DNA of 6,844 nt from an uncultured Rhodobacterales bacterium (GTDB lineage: Bacteria; Pseudomonadota; Alphaproteobacteria; Rhodobacterales; Rhodobacteraceae). This document shows positions 1 to 6,729 of this stretch, one piece after another. The stretch spans positions 1 to 6,844 of the forward strand of contig CALCGO010000123.1 of assembly GCA_937901055.1 (NCBI GenBank), in the 5' to 3' direction. Numbering within the stretch: position 1 is the first letter of the stretch; the number at the start of each line of letters is the position of its first letter. The notes beneath the pieces were generated by a model. That model saw nothing but the letters and a program-made list of their open reading frames with translations, was not told the DNA's origin and searched no databases. The position numbers were made by a program, and so were the translations under genes.

Positions 1-1601
1 AGGCGATAGATGGTCTTATCGCTGCATCGGGAGGCAGGCTAGTGCGTCTTGATGGTTACCCCTACGTACGTGTCGTTATCCGCAGCGATTGGGACAAGTC
101 ACAGGTTGCATTGATTTCAGGTGGTGGTTCGGGCCATGAACCAGCCCACGCCGGGTTCGTTGGTGCGGGCATGCTGACTGCAGCCGTTTGTGGAGACGTC
201 TTTGCATCCCCTAGCGTTGATGCGGTACTTGCTGGCATCCTCGCGGTTACTGGCCCCGCTGGCTGCCTACTGATCGTCAAGAATTATACTGGCGACCGCT
301 TGAATTTTGGGCTAGCTGCGGCGCGCGCGCGAAGCTTGGGACATAAGGTCGAGTTGGTTATTGTGGGGGACGACATCGCGCTGCCAGACCTGCTTCAGCC
401 GCGAGGCGTTGCCGGAACTCTGTTCGTTCATAAGATCGCGGGGGCCATGGCCAGAGAGGGTGCAGATCTGAAAACAATCGCCGGAGCAGCGAGACGAACG
501 GCAGAGGGGACGAAGAGTTTTGGTATGTCTCTGGATACCTGTGAGGTACCGGGTTCGCCAAAAGAAGACCGTATTCCAGTGGGAAAGATTGAACTCGGCT
601 TGGGCATTCACGGAGAGCCCGGTGTCAGACAGGCCGATTTCAAAAATGTGCGCACAGCACTTATGTCAGTTTGCGATAGTCTGGCTGCAACCATGATTGA
701 CGGACCACATGTCGTACTTGTCAATAACCTAGGTGGTACCTCCAATCTCGAGATGTCAGTCATTGTGCATGAACTCATTCAATCGCACTTGGGCAACAAA
801 ATATCGCACATTGTGGGCCCCGCGACAATGATGGGGTCGCTTGGAATGCATGGAGTTTCTATCTCTACATATCCAGCAACACCGCAAGAGCTTGAACTCC
901 TTGTTGCGCCGGTGCCGTTAAATACCTGGCCCGGTGTCTTTTCAATCGCACCAGTTCAGACCATTCCACTTTCCTCTAAACTGGAGCCAATGAATTTCCC
1001 AGCATCGGTTAATCTGCTTTTAAGTGACATGTTGTCCGACTGCTGCAAGACCTTGATTGCCTCAAGAACAGAGCTGAACGCGCTGGATGCAAAATCTGGA
1101 GATGGCGATACTGGATCAACGGTGGCCAAGGCAGCGGAAACCTTGCTTGCCGCTGCAGAGCAACTACCATTCGCCGAACCTTCGCAGCTATATCAGGCTC
1201 TCGCCCAGATTTTGGGCCAAGCGATGGGTGGATCGTCAGGTATCTTGTTGTCAATCTATTTCGCGGCCACGGGAAATGCGCTTGCACATGGTCGGCCCAC
1301 TATCGAGGCACTGAAGTTAGGCCTCGAGGAAATTATGAATATTGGCGGGGCAAAACGGGGTGATCGGACTATGATTGATGCATTGGAACCGGCATTGGAC
1401 AGTCTGATCTATGGGATTGAAGATGCCGCAGTGGCGGCGCGTAAAGGTGCGAACCTCACTTCTACCATGCTCAACGCTGGCGCCGGCCGGGCAAGTTATG
1501 TCAGTGCGGATCAACTTTCGGGTCATGTAGACCCAGGAGCCGAAGCGGTCGCTCGGGTCTTTGAATGCTTAGCCGAAAACTCACTTAAAAAGCTACCGTG
1601 A
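1..1601 (+). CDS. ATP-dependent dihydroxyacetone kinase (DhaK-DhaL fusion), 5' end cut by the window edge
   Basis: The product phosphorylates dihydroxyacetone, or a similar short ketose such as erythrulose, using ATP in the cytoplasm. The frame is open from nt 3 without a stop, and the 13 residues before the GTG at 42 (AIDGLIAASGGRL) look like DhaK sequence. The true start therefore lies outside, and perhaps 20-25 residues are missing. Numbering from the GTG at 42, the DhaK half spans about 1-308. It shows GGGSGHEP (27-34), KNYTGD with the acid-base Asp85, and GIHGEPG with His190, the residue that forms a hemiaminal with substrate in this family. The DhaL half (about 320-519) has SGDGDTGS (352-359), the Mg-ATP motif, then MGGSSG (395-400), GAKRGDRTMIDAL (436-448) and GRASY (482-486). 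Having both halves in one chain indicates the ATP-dependent type, not the PTS-dependent DhaKLM type. The stop overlaps the next gene. The family is secure; the exact ketose is not. Confidence 0.95.
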   Translation, partial: AIDGLIAASGGRLVRLDGYPYVRVVIRSDWDKSQVALISGGGSGHEPAHAGFVGAGMLTAAVCGDVFASPSVDAVLAGILAVTGPAGCLLIVKNYTGDRLNFGLAAARARSLGHKVELVIVGDDIALPDLLQPRGVAGTLFVHKIAGAMAREGADLKTIAGAARRTAEGTKSFGMSLDTCEVPGSPKEDRIPVGKIELGLGIHGEPGVRQADFKNVRTALMSVCDSLAATMIDGPHVVLVNNLGGTSNLEMSVIVHELIQSHLGNKISHIVGPATMMGSLGMHGVSISTYPATPQELELLVAPVPLNTWPGVFSIAPVQTIPLSSKLEPMNFPASVNLLLSDMLSDCCKTLIASRTELNALDAKSGDGDTGSTVAKAAETLLAAAEQLPFAEPSQLYQALAQILGQAMGGSSGILLSIYFAATGNALAHGRPTIEALKLGLEEIMNIGGAKRGDRTMIDALEPALDSLIYGIEDAAVAARKGANLTSTMLNAGAGRASYVSADQLSGHVDPGAEAVARVFECLAENSLKKLP

Positions 1602-2884
1602 TGGTGTACAGTTCAAGATCATTGTGGTCCGAAACAGCGACTTCAGACAGTCCACGGCATATTTTGACGGGCTCCCATCGGGCCGATGTTGTCATTATTG
1701 GCGCAGGCTTCACCGGTCTGAGGGCTGCTCTGGAACTCTCAGAATCCGGTTTGTCCGTAGTCGTGTTGGAGGCTGGCGACGTGGCCCATGGGGCATCCGG
1801 GAGCTCCGGTGGCCAGGTTAATCCAATACCTCCCTTCAACACACCCTCACAGTTTAGGAGACTACTCGGCACTGAATATGCGGAACGCCTCACGAATACC
1901 TACATACAATCCGCCGACGATCTGTTCGCGACAATCAAGAAATATCAGATCGATTGTCAGGCGCGCCAGAATGGATGGCTGCGGGTCTTCCACAGTGCAA
2001 AGGCCTTAAGAAAAGAAGAGGTTTGCGTAAAGGAATGGAATGAGCACGGCGCTGGCATAGAATTTATTGGACGCTCCGAGATTGAAAGAAAGTCCGGCAC
2101 TTCCGCCTATCATTCGGGTATTATCACCCCGCAAGGAGGCGCAGTTCAACCGTTGTCCCTGTCGCGGGGTCTTGCAAAAGCTGCGGAACAACGTGGTGTG
2201 AAGATTTATAGCAAGAGCGCCGTGCTTTCGTTGGACAAGTCCGAAGGCAAGTGGACGGCAAAAACATCCATTGGTTCCGTGCTGTCTGATTGGGTGATTA
2301 TTGCAACAAACGGTTATACTGGCGATCTCATTCCTGGATTGTCAAAATCCATCATCCCAATCACTTCTATTCAGATCGCCACTGATCCCTTGCCCGAAGA
2401 AACAATCGGAAGCATCTTACCCGAAGGGCATACCATGTCCGATACCAGACGGGTGATAATGATTGCGCGCAGAGAGCCCGACAACCGTATCGCTTATGGC
2501 AGTCATGGACGGGAATTCGGTAACGATACTATTGGTGGCGTGGAGTGGCTGATCAAAGATGCAGAACGTGTGTTTCCTCAGTTGAGAGGTGTGAACTGGT
2601 CTTACAGATGGGGTGGAAAGGTCGCTCTGACCGAAGATAGACTTCCACATCTTCATGAGCCAAAGCCGGGCCTACTTGTTGGGCTTGGGTATAACGGCCG
2701 TGGGGTCGCTATTTCCAATATCATGGGCAAGGTTCTAGCCAAGCGTGTCTTAGGTGCGAACCCGAATGCGCTTCCATTCCCGACATCACCCATCATGAAA
2801 ATACCGTTCAGAAGCCTAAAGAAAACGCTAGAAGGGCCGGCTATATGGTTTCTGCGCTTGCTTGATTATCTTGAATCGCGGTAA
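1601..2884 (+). CDS. DAO-family FAD-dependent oxidoreductase (PuuB / D-amino acid oxidase-like)
   Basis: This is a soluble flavoprotein predicted to oxidise a primary or secondary amine or an amino acid, passing electrons to FAD. Residue numbers here count from a GTG at 1598. The N-terminus has the Rossmann motif VVIIGAGFTG (31-40) and an acidic Glu58 at the end of the second strand for the FAD ribose. GASGSSGGQ (65-73) follows, the flavin-contacting loop typical of gamma-glutamylputrescine oxidoreductases and related DAO proteins. Near the C-terminus, WGGKVALTEDRLP (338-350) and GLGYNGRGV (362-370) close the FAD site. The length, about 427, is normal. Two starts are possible: GTG at 1598 (4-base overlap with the kinase stop) or ATG at 1601 (TGATG, 1-base overlap). 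I chose ATG. No clear Shine-Dalgarno precedes either, so translation probably relies on coupling to the kinase. Substrate is unknown; the cupin downstream fits an amine-degradation role. Confidence 0.9.
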   Translation: MVYSSRSLWSETATSDSPRHILTGSHRADVVIIGAGFTGLRAALELSESGLSVVVLEAGDVAHGASGSSGGQVNPIPPFNTPSQFRRLLGTEYAERLTNTYIQSADDLFATIKKYQIDCQARQNGWLRVFHSAKALRKEEVCVKEWNEHGAGIEFIGRSEIERKSGTSAYHSGIITPQGGAVQPLSLSRGLAKAAEQRGVKIYSKSAVLSLDKSEGKWTAKTSIGSVLSDWVIIATNGYTGDLIPGLSKSIIPITSIQIATDPLPEETIGSILPEGHTMSDTRRVIMIARREPDNRIAYGSHGREFGNDTIGGVEWLIKDAERVFPQLRGVNWSYRWGGKVALTEDRLPHLHEPKPGLLVGLGYNGRGVAISNIMGKVLAKRVLGANPNALPFPTSPIMKIPFRSLKKTLEGPAIWFLRLLDYLESR

Positions 2885-2925
2885 ACACGGAGACAACAAC
2901 TCAGGTGTAACTCTGCATTTGTAAC

Positions 2926-2930
2926 AGGAG
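2926..2930 (+). promoter_or_regulatory. Ribosome binding site for the possible small ORF
   Basis: AGGAG lies 7 bases before a GTG at 2938 and 10 bases before the ATG at 2941. It is the main reason to take the small ORF seriously, because the other genes in this block have their own separate signals. Confidence 0.45.
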
Positions 2931-2940
2931 AACTTAAGTG

Positions 2941-3099
2941 ATGGTAAAAATTTTAACCTTTATCCGATTGGGAATACCTGAGATTAAACCCATAGCAAAA
3001 AGCTTTCGTTCTACTCATGGTCACCACAAAATCCATGCAAGATCAAGCATTAGTTGCGCTCGACTGTGGAATGGGTCATTTATTAAAGGAGAAAAATAG
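2941..3099 (+). CDS. Possible small protein, 52 residues, unrecognised
   Basis: An open frame of 52 codons fills most of the 218-base gap between the FAD oxidoreductase and the cupin gene. It begins MVKILTFIRLGIPEIKP and is rich in Lys, Arg and His (strongly basic, with the segment STHGHHKIHAR). I see no signal peptide, no transmembrane helix and no known motif. Support comes from AGGAG 10 bases before the ATG. Its TAG stop also falls 3 bases before the cupin ATG, with the cupin ribosome binding site inside its last codons, so the two could be translationally coupled. It could instead be a chance frame, a leader peptide or a worn-down gene remnant. A GTG at 2938 would add one residue. Confidence 0.3.
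   Translation: MVKILTFIRLGIPEIKPIAKSFRSTHGHHKIHARSSISCARLWNGSFIKGEK
3085..3091 (+). promoter_or_regulatory. Ribosome binding site of the cupin gene
   Basis: AAAGGAG sits 11 bases before the ATG at 3103 and within the last codons of the possible small ORF. It fixes the cupin start. Confidence 0.6.
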
Positions 3100-3102
3100 C
3101 AT

Positions 3103-3453
3103 ATGAGATTTGTTAATTTTAGCGAGCAAAAAGTGGACCCTATCGACAAGAAGTTTGCAGAGGATATCCTCGAGGGAGACCCCAAGCAAAAAGTTTGGAG
3201 CCATTTCGTCGGTGCCGATGGCCTCATCAAATCAGGAATGTGGGATAGCACAGCGGGTGTTTTTTGCGGACCTATGAACAACCAGATTGAATTTTGCCAC
3301 ATTCTTGAAGGTGAGGCACGGATTGAAACATCAGATGGGGTGACAAGAACCATAAAGTCAGGGGACGCGTTTATCATGGACAACGGGCTCCAACCGATAT
3401 GGCATGTCGAAACCTATATACGGAAGTATTATGTAATAATTTCTCTAGGTTGA
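3103..3453 (+). CDS. Small cupin-domain protein (Cupin_3 / DUF861 type)
   Basis: This is a 116-residue single-domain beta-barrel protein of the cupin superfamily, closest in style to the Cupin_3 group (related to EutQ and ureidoglycine aminohydrolase cupin domains). The first cupin motif is visible as EFCHILEGEARIETSDG (63-79) with His66 and Glu69. The second is SGDAFIMDNGLQPIWHVE (86-103) with Gly87, Asp88 and His101. The C-terminus, RKYYVIISLG, is typical of the group. The classical HxH pair is reduced to one His, as is common in Cupin_3, so metal binding and catalysis are uncertain. Such small cupins often sit beside FAD oxidoreductases in polyamine or ethanolamine degradation clusters, which matches the gene upstream. 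The biochemical role cannot be read from the sequence. It is the last gene before a terminator. Confidence 0.85.
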   Translation: MRFVNFSEQKVDPIDKKFAEDILEGDPKQKVWSHFVGADGLIKSGMWDSTAGVFCGPMNNQIEFCHILEGEARIETSDGVTRTIKSGDAFIMDNGLQPIWHVETYIRKYYVIISLG

Positions 3454-3570
3454 AGCTTGAATATGTAGAGCACTTATTTGCGCTGAAGGATGCTTTCTAG
3501 CGCTTTGATTTTCGAACGAAACCTGTTAGAATGAACTGAGAGACCGGAACCTATTTTAGAAAATCTTGCT

Positions 3571-3596
3571 GGGTTTTCGAATAACCCTTTTTTTTT
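3571..3596 (+). terminator. Rho-independent terminator after the cupin gene
   Basis: GGGTT (3571-3575) pairs with AACCC (3583-3587) around a 7-base loop and is followed at once by nine T residues (3588-3596). The stem is short at 5 bp but has three G-C pairs at its base, and the T-run is long. It lies 117 bases after the cupin stop and just before the next promoter, so it separates the two units. Confidence 0.75.
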
Positions 3597-3615
3597 AAAT
3601 TTGTATCAAAGAATA

Positions 3616-3645
3616 TTGACACAGAATTTTCAGTGCGACTATAAT
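3616..3645 (+). promoter_or_regulatory. Near-consensus sigma-70 type promoter of the SDR-GldA operon
   Basis: A perfect -35 box TTGACA (3616-3621) is followed by an 18-base spacer and a perfect -10 box TATAAT (3640-3645). The predicted transcription start is near 3652, giving a leader of about 100 bases before the SDR start codon. Promoters this close to consensus are usually strong and need repression, which agrees with the palindromes directly downstream. Confidence 0.85.
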
Positions 3646-3650
3646 CCCGT

Positions 3651-3681
3651 ATTATAGAATTTTAATTCTATAATATAGAAT
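3651..3681. promoter_or_regulatory. Probable repressor operator: two overlapping palindromes from three TATAGAAT half-sites
   Basis: The first palindrome has perfect 11-base arms, ATTATAGAATT (3651-3661) and AATTCTATAAT (3664-3674), separated by TT. The second is ATTCTATA-A-TATAGAAT (3665-3681), with perfect 8-base arms around one base. Together they place the half-site TATAGAAT at 3653-3660 and 3674-3681 and its complement at 3665-3672. The block covers the predicted transcription start, so a bound dimer would block initiation. A dimeric helix-turn-helix repressor is expected, perhaps IclR, GntR or LacI type, but the family cannot be decided and no regulator gene is in the window. The same bases could also fold as a hairpin at the mRNA 5' end. 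Confidence 0.7.
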
Positions 3682-3740
3682 ATTAATGAGACAAGACCTT
3701 TCTAAGTGTGGAGCTTTTCTTTTCTAATTAATAAACACTG

Positions 3741-3745
3741 AGGAG
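3741..3745 (+). promoter_or_regulatory. Ribosome binding site of the SDR gene
   Basis: AGGAG is 5 bases before the ATG at 3751, a standard arrangement that fixes this start. Confidence 0.75.
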
Positions 3746-3750
3746 ATAAA

Positions 3751-4542
3751 ATGTCACTTGCTTTTACAGACCCTACTAAATTATTTGATATTAGGGGTCG
3801 CAGAATTCTGATTACGGGCTCAGGCAGCGGGATTGGCTTTGGTCTTGCGCGTGGCCTTGGGGCAGCTGGTTCAAAGATCATCTTGAATGGTCGCAGTCGC
3901 GAGAAGCTGGAAGAGGCAGCAGGCGCATTATCAGAGGAGGGTATACAAGTTGAAACAGCCCCTTTTGATGTGTCTGATCCCAATACGATCGCTGCAAATA
4001 TTGACCGGATCGAAGCTGAAATTGGTCCAATTGATGTGCTGATCAACAATGCAGGCACCAACCGGCGCGGCCGGATGTCTGATATTTCTGCGCAAGACTA
4101 CCAGGCAGTAATGCAAGCCAATGTAGACGGGCTGTTTCTGACGACCCGCTCCGTGTCGGCCCATATGCAAAAACGGAAGGCAGGCAAGATCATAAACATC
4201 TGTTCGGCCCTTTCCAAAATGGGCCGCAAGGGGGCGGTTGCCTATTCTGGATCCAAAGCGGCAGCAGCGATAATGACGGCCTCGATGTGTGACGAGCTTG
4301 CGGGTGACAATATACAAGTCAATGGCATCGCACCGGGCTATTTCCTGACCGAAATCACACAAGTTATCAAGGATGACCCCGAACAAAATGCATGGCTGAT
4401 GGGCCGCACGCCCGCTGCGCGTTGGGGTCAATTGGAAGACCTGATCGGGGCAGCGGTTTTCTTATCGTCTGACGCGTCCAACTTTGTGAATGGCCATGTG
4501 ATATATGTGGATGGAGGCCTTACGGCCGTGATGGGAGGATAA
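3751..4542 (+). CDS. SDR-family dehydrogenase, gluconate 5-dehydrogenase-like
   Basis: This is a cytoplasmic NAD(P)-dependent short-chain dehydrogenase of 263 residues, the usual length for classical SDRs. The cofactor motif TGSGSGIG is at 22-29. NNAG at 99-102 stabilises the core. The catalytic set Asn124, Ser152, Tyr165 and Lys169 (YSGSK) is complete, and PGYFLTE (195-201) and YVDGG (252-256) complete the fold. Several stretches match the gluconate 5-dehydrogenase (IdnO/Gno) group: the LFDIRGRRILITG start, LNGRSREKL, RTPAARWGQ and ASNFVNGHVIYVDGG. NGR after the second strand hints at NADP preference. In that group the enzyme interconverts a polyol or aldonate and its 5-keto form, but the group's substrates vary. 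This is the first gene after a strong, operator-covered promoter. A ribosome binding site for the following gene is embedded in its last codons. Confidence 0.92.
   Translation: MSLAFTDPTKLFDIRGRRILITGSGSGIGFGLARGLGAAGSKIILNGRSREKLEEAAGALSEEGIQVETAPFDVSDPNTIAANIDRIEAEIGPIDVLINNAGTNRRGRMSDISAQDYQAVMQANVDGLFLTTRSVSAHMQKRKAGKIINICSALSKMGRKGAVAYSGSKAAAAIMTASMCDELAGDNIQVNGIAPGYFLTEITQVIKDDPEQNAWLMGRTPAARWGQLEDLIGAAVFLSSDASNFVNGHVIYVDGGLTAVMGG
4533..4538 (+). promoter_or_regulatory. Ribosome binding site of the GldA-like gene, inside the SDR gene
   Basis: GGGAGG overlaps the final codons of the SDR gene and ends 5 bases before the ATG at 4544. The stop and next start are separated by a single base (TAAGATG), so the two proteins are probably made in a coupled way. 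Confidence 0.7.
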
Positions 4543-4543
4543 G

Positions 4544-5608
4544 ATGACAGACCGTATTTTAGGACTGCCTGCAAAATATATCCAAGGTCAAGGTGCGCTG
4601 GACCGCATTGGTGAAGCTGCATTGCAGCTGGACAACAGCGCACTGGTCTTCGCTGATGGTTTTGTGCGCGACCTCGTAGGGGCACGTGTTACTCAGAGCC
4701 TTGAGGCTGCAAAGGTTACCTATCAGTGGGAAGATTTTAATGGCGAATGCTGCCGCTCTGAGATTGACCGGCTTAAGGCAAAAGGCAAAAACATGAACCT
4801 TGTGATCGCTATTGGCGGTGGCAAAGCTCTTGATACAGGTAAGGCAGTAGCGGCGGAGCTTAGTGTGCCATTTATCTCAGCCCCAACCATAGCTTCAACT
4901 GATGGGGCAGTTAGCTCCATTGCAGTTGAGTACTCCGATGATCACACTCATATCGGTGTGATGCGATTTAATTGCAGCCCAGCGGTGGTGCTGGTGGACA
5001 CGCAAGTCGTCGCAAACGCGCCTGTGCGATTGCTAGTAGCGGGTATGGGCGACAGTCTGTCCACATGGTTCGAAGCACGAGCCTGTCATGCCAAGGGTAT
5101 CAATAATTTTCGTGGAGGTGCAATTTCGGATATAGCGATGAACTTGGCACGGTCCTGCCATGAGACTATTATGCACTATGGGCGCGATGCGCTTTGTGCT
5201 GTTGAGAAGAATCTAGTAAACGAAGCAGTGGAACGGGTGGTCGAGGCCAATGTCTTCCTGAGTGGTGTCGGGTTTGAAAACACTGGCGTGGCGGGCGCAC
5301 ATGCGCTTGATGCCGCTGTGTCACGCTACAGCTCAGATCACAGTATCTACCACGGGGAACGCGTCGCCTTAGGCGTTTTATTCCAATTGAAGTTGGAAGG
5401 TGATACGGATGCGATTAGGAAATTGTTGCCGTTCTTCAAAGACGTTGGGTTACCCATCAATCTTCAGGGAATTGGCCTCAAAGACATGAGTGCCGAGGAT
5501 CTACAAGACTTGGCTACGATAGTGATGCGTGATGGTTCACCGATTCGAAATTTACCGTTTCATGTCAAACACGACGATGTGGTGCATGCCTTGTCGCAGC
5601 TTCTTTAG
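4544..5608 (+). CDS. Glycerol dehydrogenase-like iron/zinc-containing alcohol dehydrogenase (GldA family)
   Basis: This 354-residue protein is close to the usual GldA length (about 360). GldA enzymes oxidise glycerol to dihydroxyacetone with NAD, or run in reverse, in the cytoplasm using one divalent metal. The NAD-binding loop AIGGGKALDTGK is at 89-100, and PTIASTDGAVSS (114-125) matches the family signature. The three metal ligands are in place: Asp170 (AGMGDSLSTWFEA), His253 (GAHALDAA) and His270 (YHGERVALG). Nothing is missing or broken. Placed one base after the SDR gene, it is probably co-transcribed from the 3616 promoter. A product of dihydroxyacetone would feed the kinase at the left end of the window, though that gene is in a separate unit. 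Related proteins accept other hydroxyketones or polyols, so glycerol is likely but not proven. Confidence 0.92.
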   Translation: MTDRILGLPAKYIQGQGALDRIGEAALQLDNSALVFADGFVRDLVGARVTQSLEAAKVTYQWEDFNGECCRSEIDRLKAKGKNMNLVIAIGGGKALDTGKAVAAELSVPFISAPTIASTDGAVSSIAVEYSDDHTHIGVMRFNCSPAVVLVDTQVVANAPVRLLVAGMGDSLSTWFEARACHAKGINNFRGGAISDIAMNLARSCHETIMHYGRDALCAVEKNLVNEAVERVVEANVFLSGVGFENTGVAGAHALDAAVSRYSSDHSIYHGERVALGVLFQLKLEGDTDAIRKLLPFFKDVGLPINLQGIGLKDMSAEDLQDLATIVMRDGSPIRNLPFHVKHDDVVHALSQLL

Positions 5609-5645
5609 ACGAACAACTTACAAGGTACTGATTATAAATAGAGTG

Positions 5646-5701
5646 TTATCTGATGCACCTAAAGTAAATACTCAGATAATAAGCTCCAAAAGCGGCTTAT
5701 T
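5646..5701 (+). terminator. Overlapping hairpins after the GldA-like gene, probable terminator
   Basis: In the 152-base convergent spacer, TTATCTGA (5646-5653) and TCAGATAA (5672-5679) form an 8-base inverted repeat with an 18-base loop. AATAAGC (5678-5684) and GCTTATT (5695-5701) form a 7-base repeat with a 10-base loop. The repeats share bases 5678-5679, so they compete. The second is followed by T-rich but interrupted sequence (5704-5724), so termination of the + strand operon is plausible but less clear-cut than at 3571. Seen from the - strand no T-run follows either hairpin. Confidence 0.4.
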
Positions 5702-5760
5702 GCATTTATATTGTTATTTTTATTGATTATGCGCCGTAAATCTATGATCAGATTTTGCAA

Positions 5761-6720
5761 TCACAGGTCAAGCACAACCCGACTGCCCTTCGCTCGTGAG
5801 ACACATATGCACATTAATTTGCCTGAGTTACGCTGTTTAGGAGACAAAAAACTGTCCCGGTGATCCGCTTCTCCTTCAACAATCGCAGTGACACAGGTGC
5901 CGCAAACGCCCTGCTCGCAACAAAAAGGTGCTAAGACACCATTTAACTCTAGCACGTCAAGGATTGTCTCCTCTGTGCCAACATCCAAGGTGATACCTGT
6001 CCGAGAGAGTCTCACCTGAAATGCGCGCGTCGGTGTATCGGTTAATTCGGGGTTTGCCGAAAAGCGCTCCAGGTTAACTGCTTCTGTGGGTAAATTCTCC
6101 AAGGCCAAGGCCTGAGCAGTATCCATAAACGGACCCGGCCCACATATATAAACTTGGCTTCCTTCAGTAGTATTAGCCAAAGCCACTCTCAGTGCAGAAC
6201 CGGTCAACGCAACGTCTAGCCCCTCATGAAACACCACTTTGTCTGCATATTCGCCACGCGCCAGCCTGTCGCGAAACGCCGTATGATCGGCCGCGCGAGT
6301 AAAGTAGTGCAACACAAACGACCGGCCCAGAACATGTAATCTATCTGCCATGGCAATAATTGGTGTGATGCCGATGCCACCAGCAATAAGAATAGAGTAG
6401 GGCGAGCCTTCATCCAGCGGAAAGTTGCTGCGAGGACTGCCAATTTCAAGCCAATCACCCTCTTTTACTTCCATGTGCATCAAATCAGAGCCACCCCGTG
6501 AGCGGTCGACTTGTCGCACGGCGATTTGAAAATGCCGCCGATCATCGGGGAGTCCACAAAGCGAATATTGTCTGATGACACCCTCACCGCAATGCACGTC
6601 AATATGCGCGCCAGGTGAATAGGGTGGTAATTTAAATAGGCCTTTCTTTGCCAAGAGGAATGATCGGACTCCATCTGCCTCTTGAGTGACTTTTGTAACC
6701 TTGACGTTGATTAGTGCCAC
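5761..6720 (-). CDS. Oxygenase reductase: FMN, NAD and C-terminal 2Fe-2S ferredoxin domains (VanB / phthalate dioxygenase reductase type)
   Basis: This protein moves electrons from NAD(P)H through FMN and a plant-type 2Fe-2S cluster to a terminal Rieske oxygenase. Domains run in the class IA order. The flavin domain (about 1-105) has RQYSL (50-54). The NAD domain (about 106-225) has AGGIGITPI (113-121) and CGPGPFM (193-199). The ferredoxin domain (about 232-319) has cluster ligands Cys268, Cys273 and Cys276 (CEQGVCGTC) plus Cys306 (CVSRA); EGEADHRDS (282-290) is also typical. The 319-residue length is normal. The start is GTG at 6718-6720: AAGGA lies 9 bases ahead, and an in-frame TAA five codons upstream excludes a longer protein. 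It follows another gene by 12 bases. VanB, CntB/YeaX and GbcB-like proteins share this layout, so the oxygenation substrate (aromatic ether, carnitine, betaine or other) cannot be told. Confidence 0.92.
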   Translation of the reverse strand: MALINVKVTKVTQEADGVRSFLLAKKGLFKLPPYSPGAHIDVHCGEGVIRQYSLCGLPDDRRHFQIAVRQVDRSRGGSDLMHMEVKEGDWLEIGSPRSNFPLDEGSPYSILIAGGIGITPIIAMADRLHVLGRSFVLHYFTRAADHTAFRDRLARGEYADKVVFHEGLDVALTGSALRVALANTTEGSQVYICGPGPFMDTAQALALENLPTEAVNLERFSANPELTDTPTRAFQVRLSRTGITLDVGTEETILDVLELNGVLAPFCCEQGVCGTCVTAIVEGEADHRDSFLSPKQRNSGKLMCICVSRAKGSRVVLDL

Positions 6721-6729
6721 GAGAAATGA

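Larger units (their letters stand above)
3454..3750. other. Non-coding spacer between two transcription units
   Basis: These 297 bases hold no convincing gene. From left to right they contain about 115 bases with no recognisable feature, a terminator (3571-3596), a near-consensus promoter (3616-3645), overlapping palindromes (3651-3681), and a leader of roughly 70 bases running to the SDR ribosome binding site. The region from about 3590 onward is strongly AT-rich compared with the genes on both sides. Confidence 0.8.

Noticed and set aside
42..44. GTG as the start of the dihydroxyacetone kinase
   Set aside because: The frame continues upstream to the window edge without a stop, and the upstream residues fit the DhaK N-terminus. 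No ribosome binding site precedes this GTG.
3021..3383. A 120-codon open frame on the - strand across the cupin gene
   Set aside because: It runs opposite to a clear cupin domain with its own ribosome binding site, and its translation resembles no protein family.
3510..3521. Short inverted repeat TTTCG-AA-CGAAA in the spacer after the cupin gene
   Set aside because: Five-base arms are expected by chance, there is no T-run, and a far better terminator lies 50 bases downstream.
3651..3656. A possible -10 box (ATTATA read on the opposite strand) for a divergent promoter
   Set aside because: It is part of the palindrome. I see no matching -35 box at the right distance on the - strand and no gene in that direction to drive.
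3571..3681. Insertion-sequence end or transposon scar in the AT-rich spacer
   Set aside because: The repeats form a centred operator-like palindrome on a promoter. No transposase fragment or target duplication is visible.
3931..4431. A 166-codon open frame on the - strand inside the SDR gene
   Set aside because: The + strand protein here has all SDR motifs without interruption. The opposite frame gives a low-complexity, Cys/His/Arg-rich product with no domain and no start signal.
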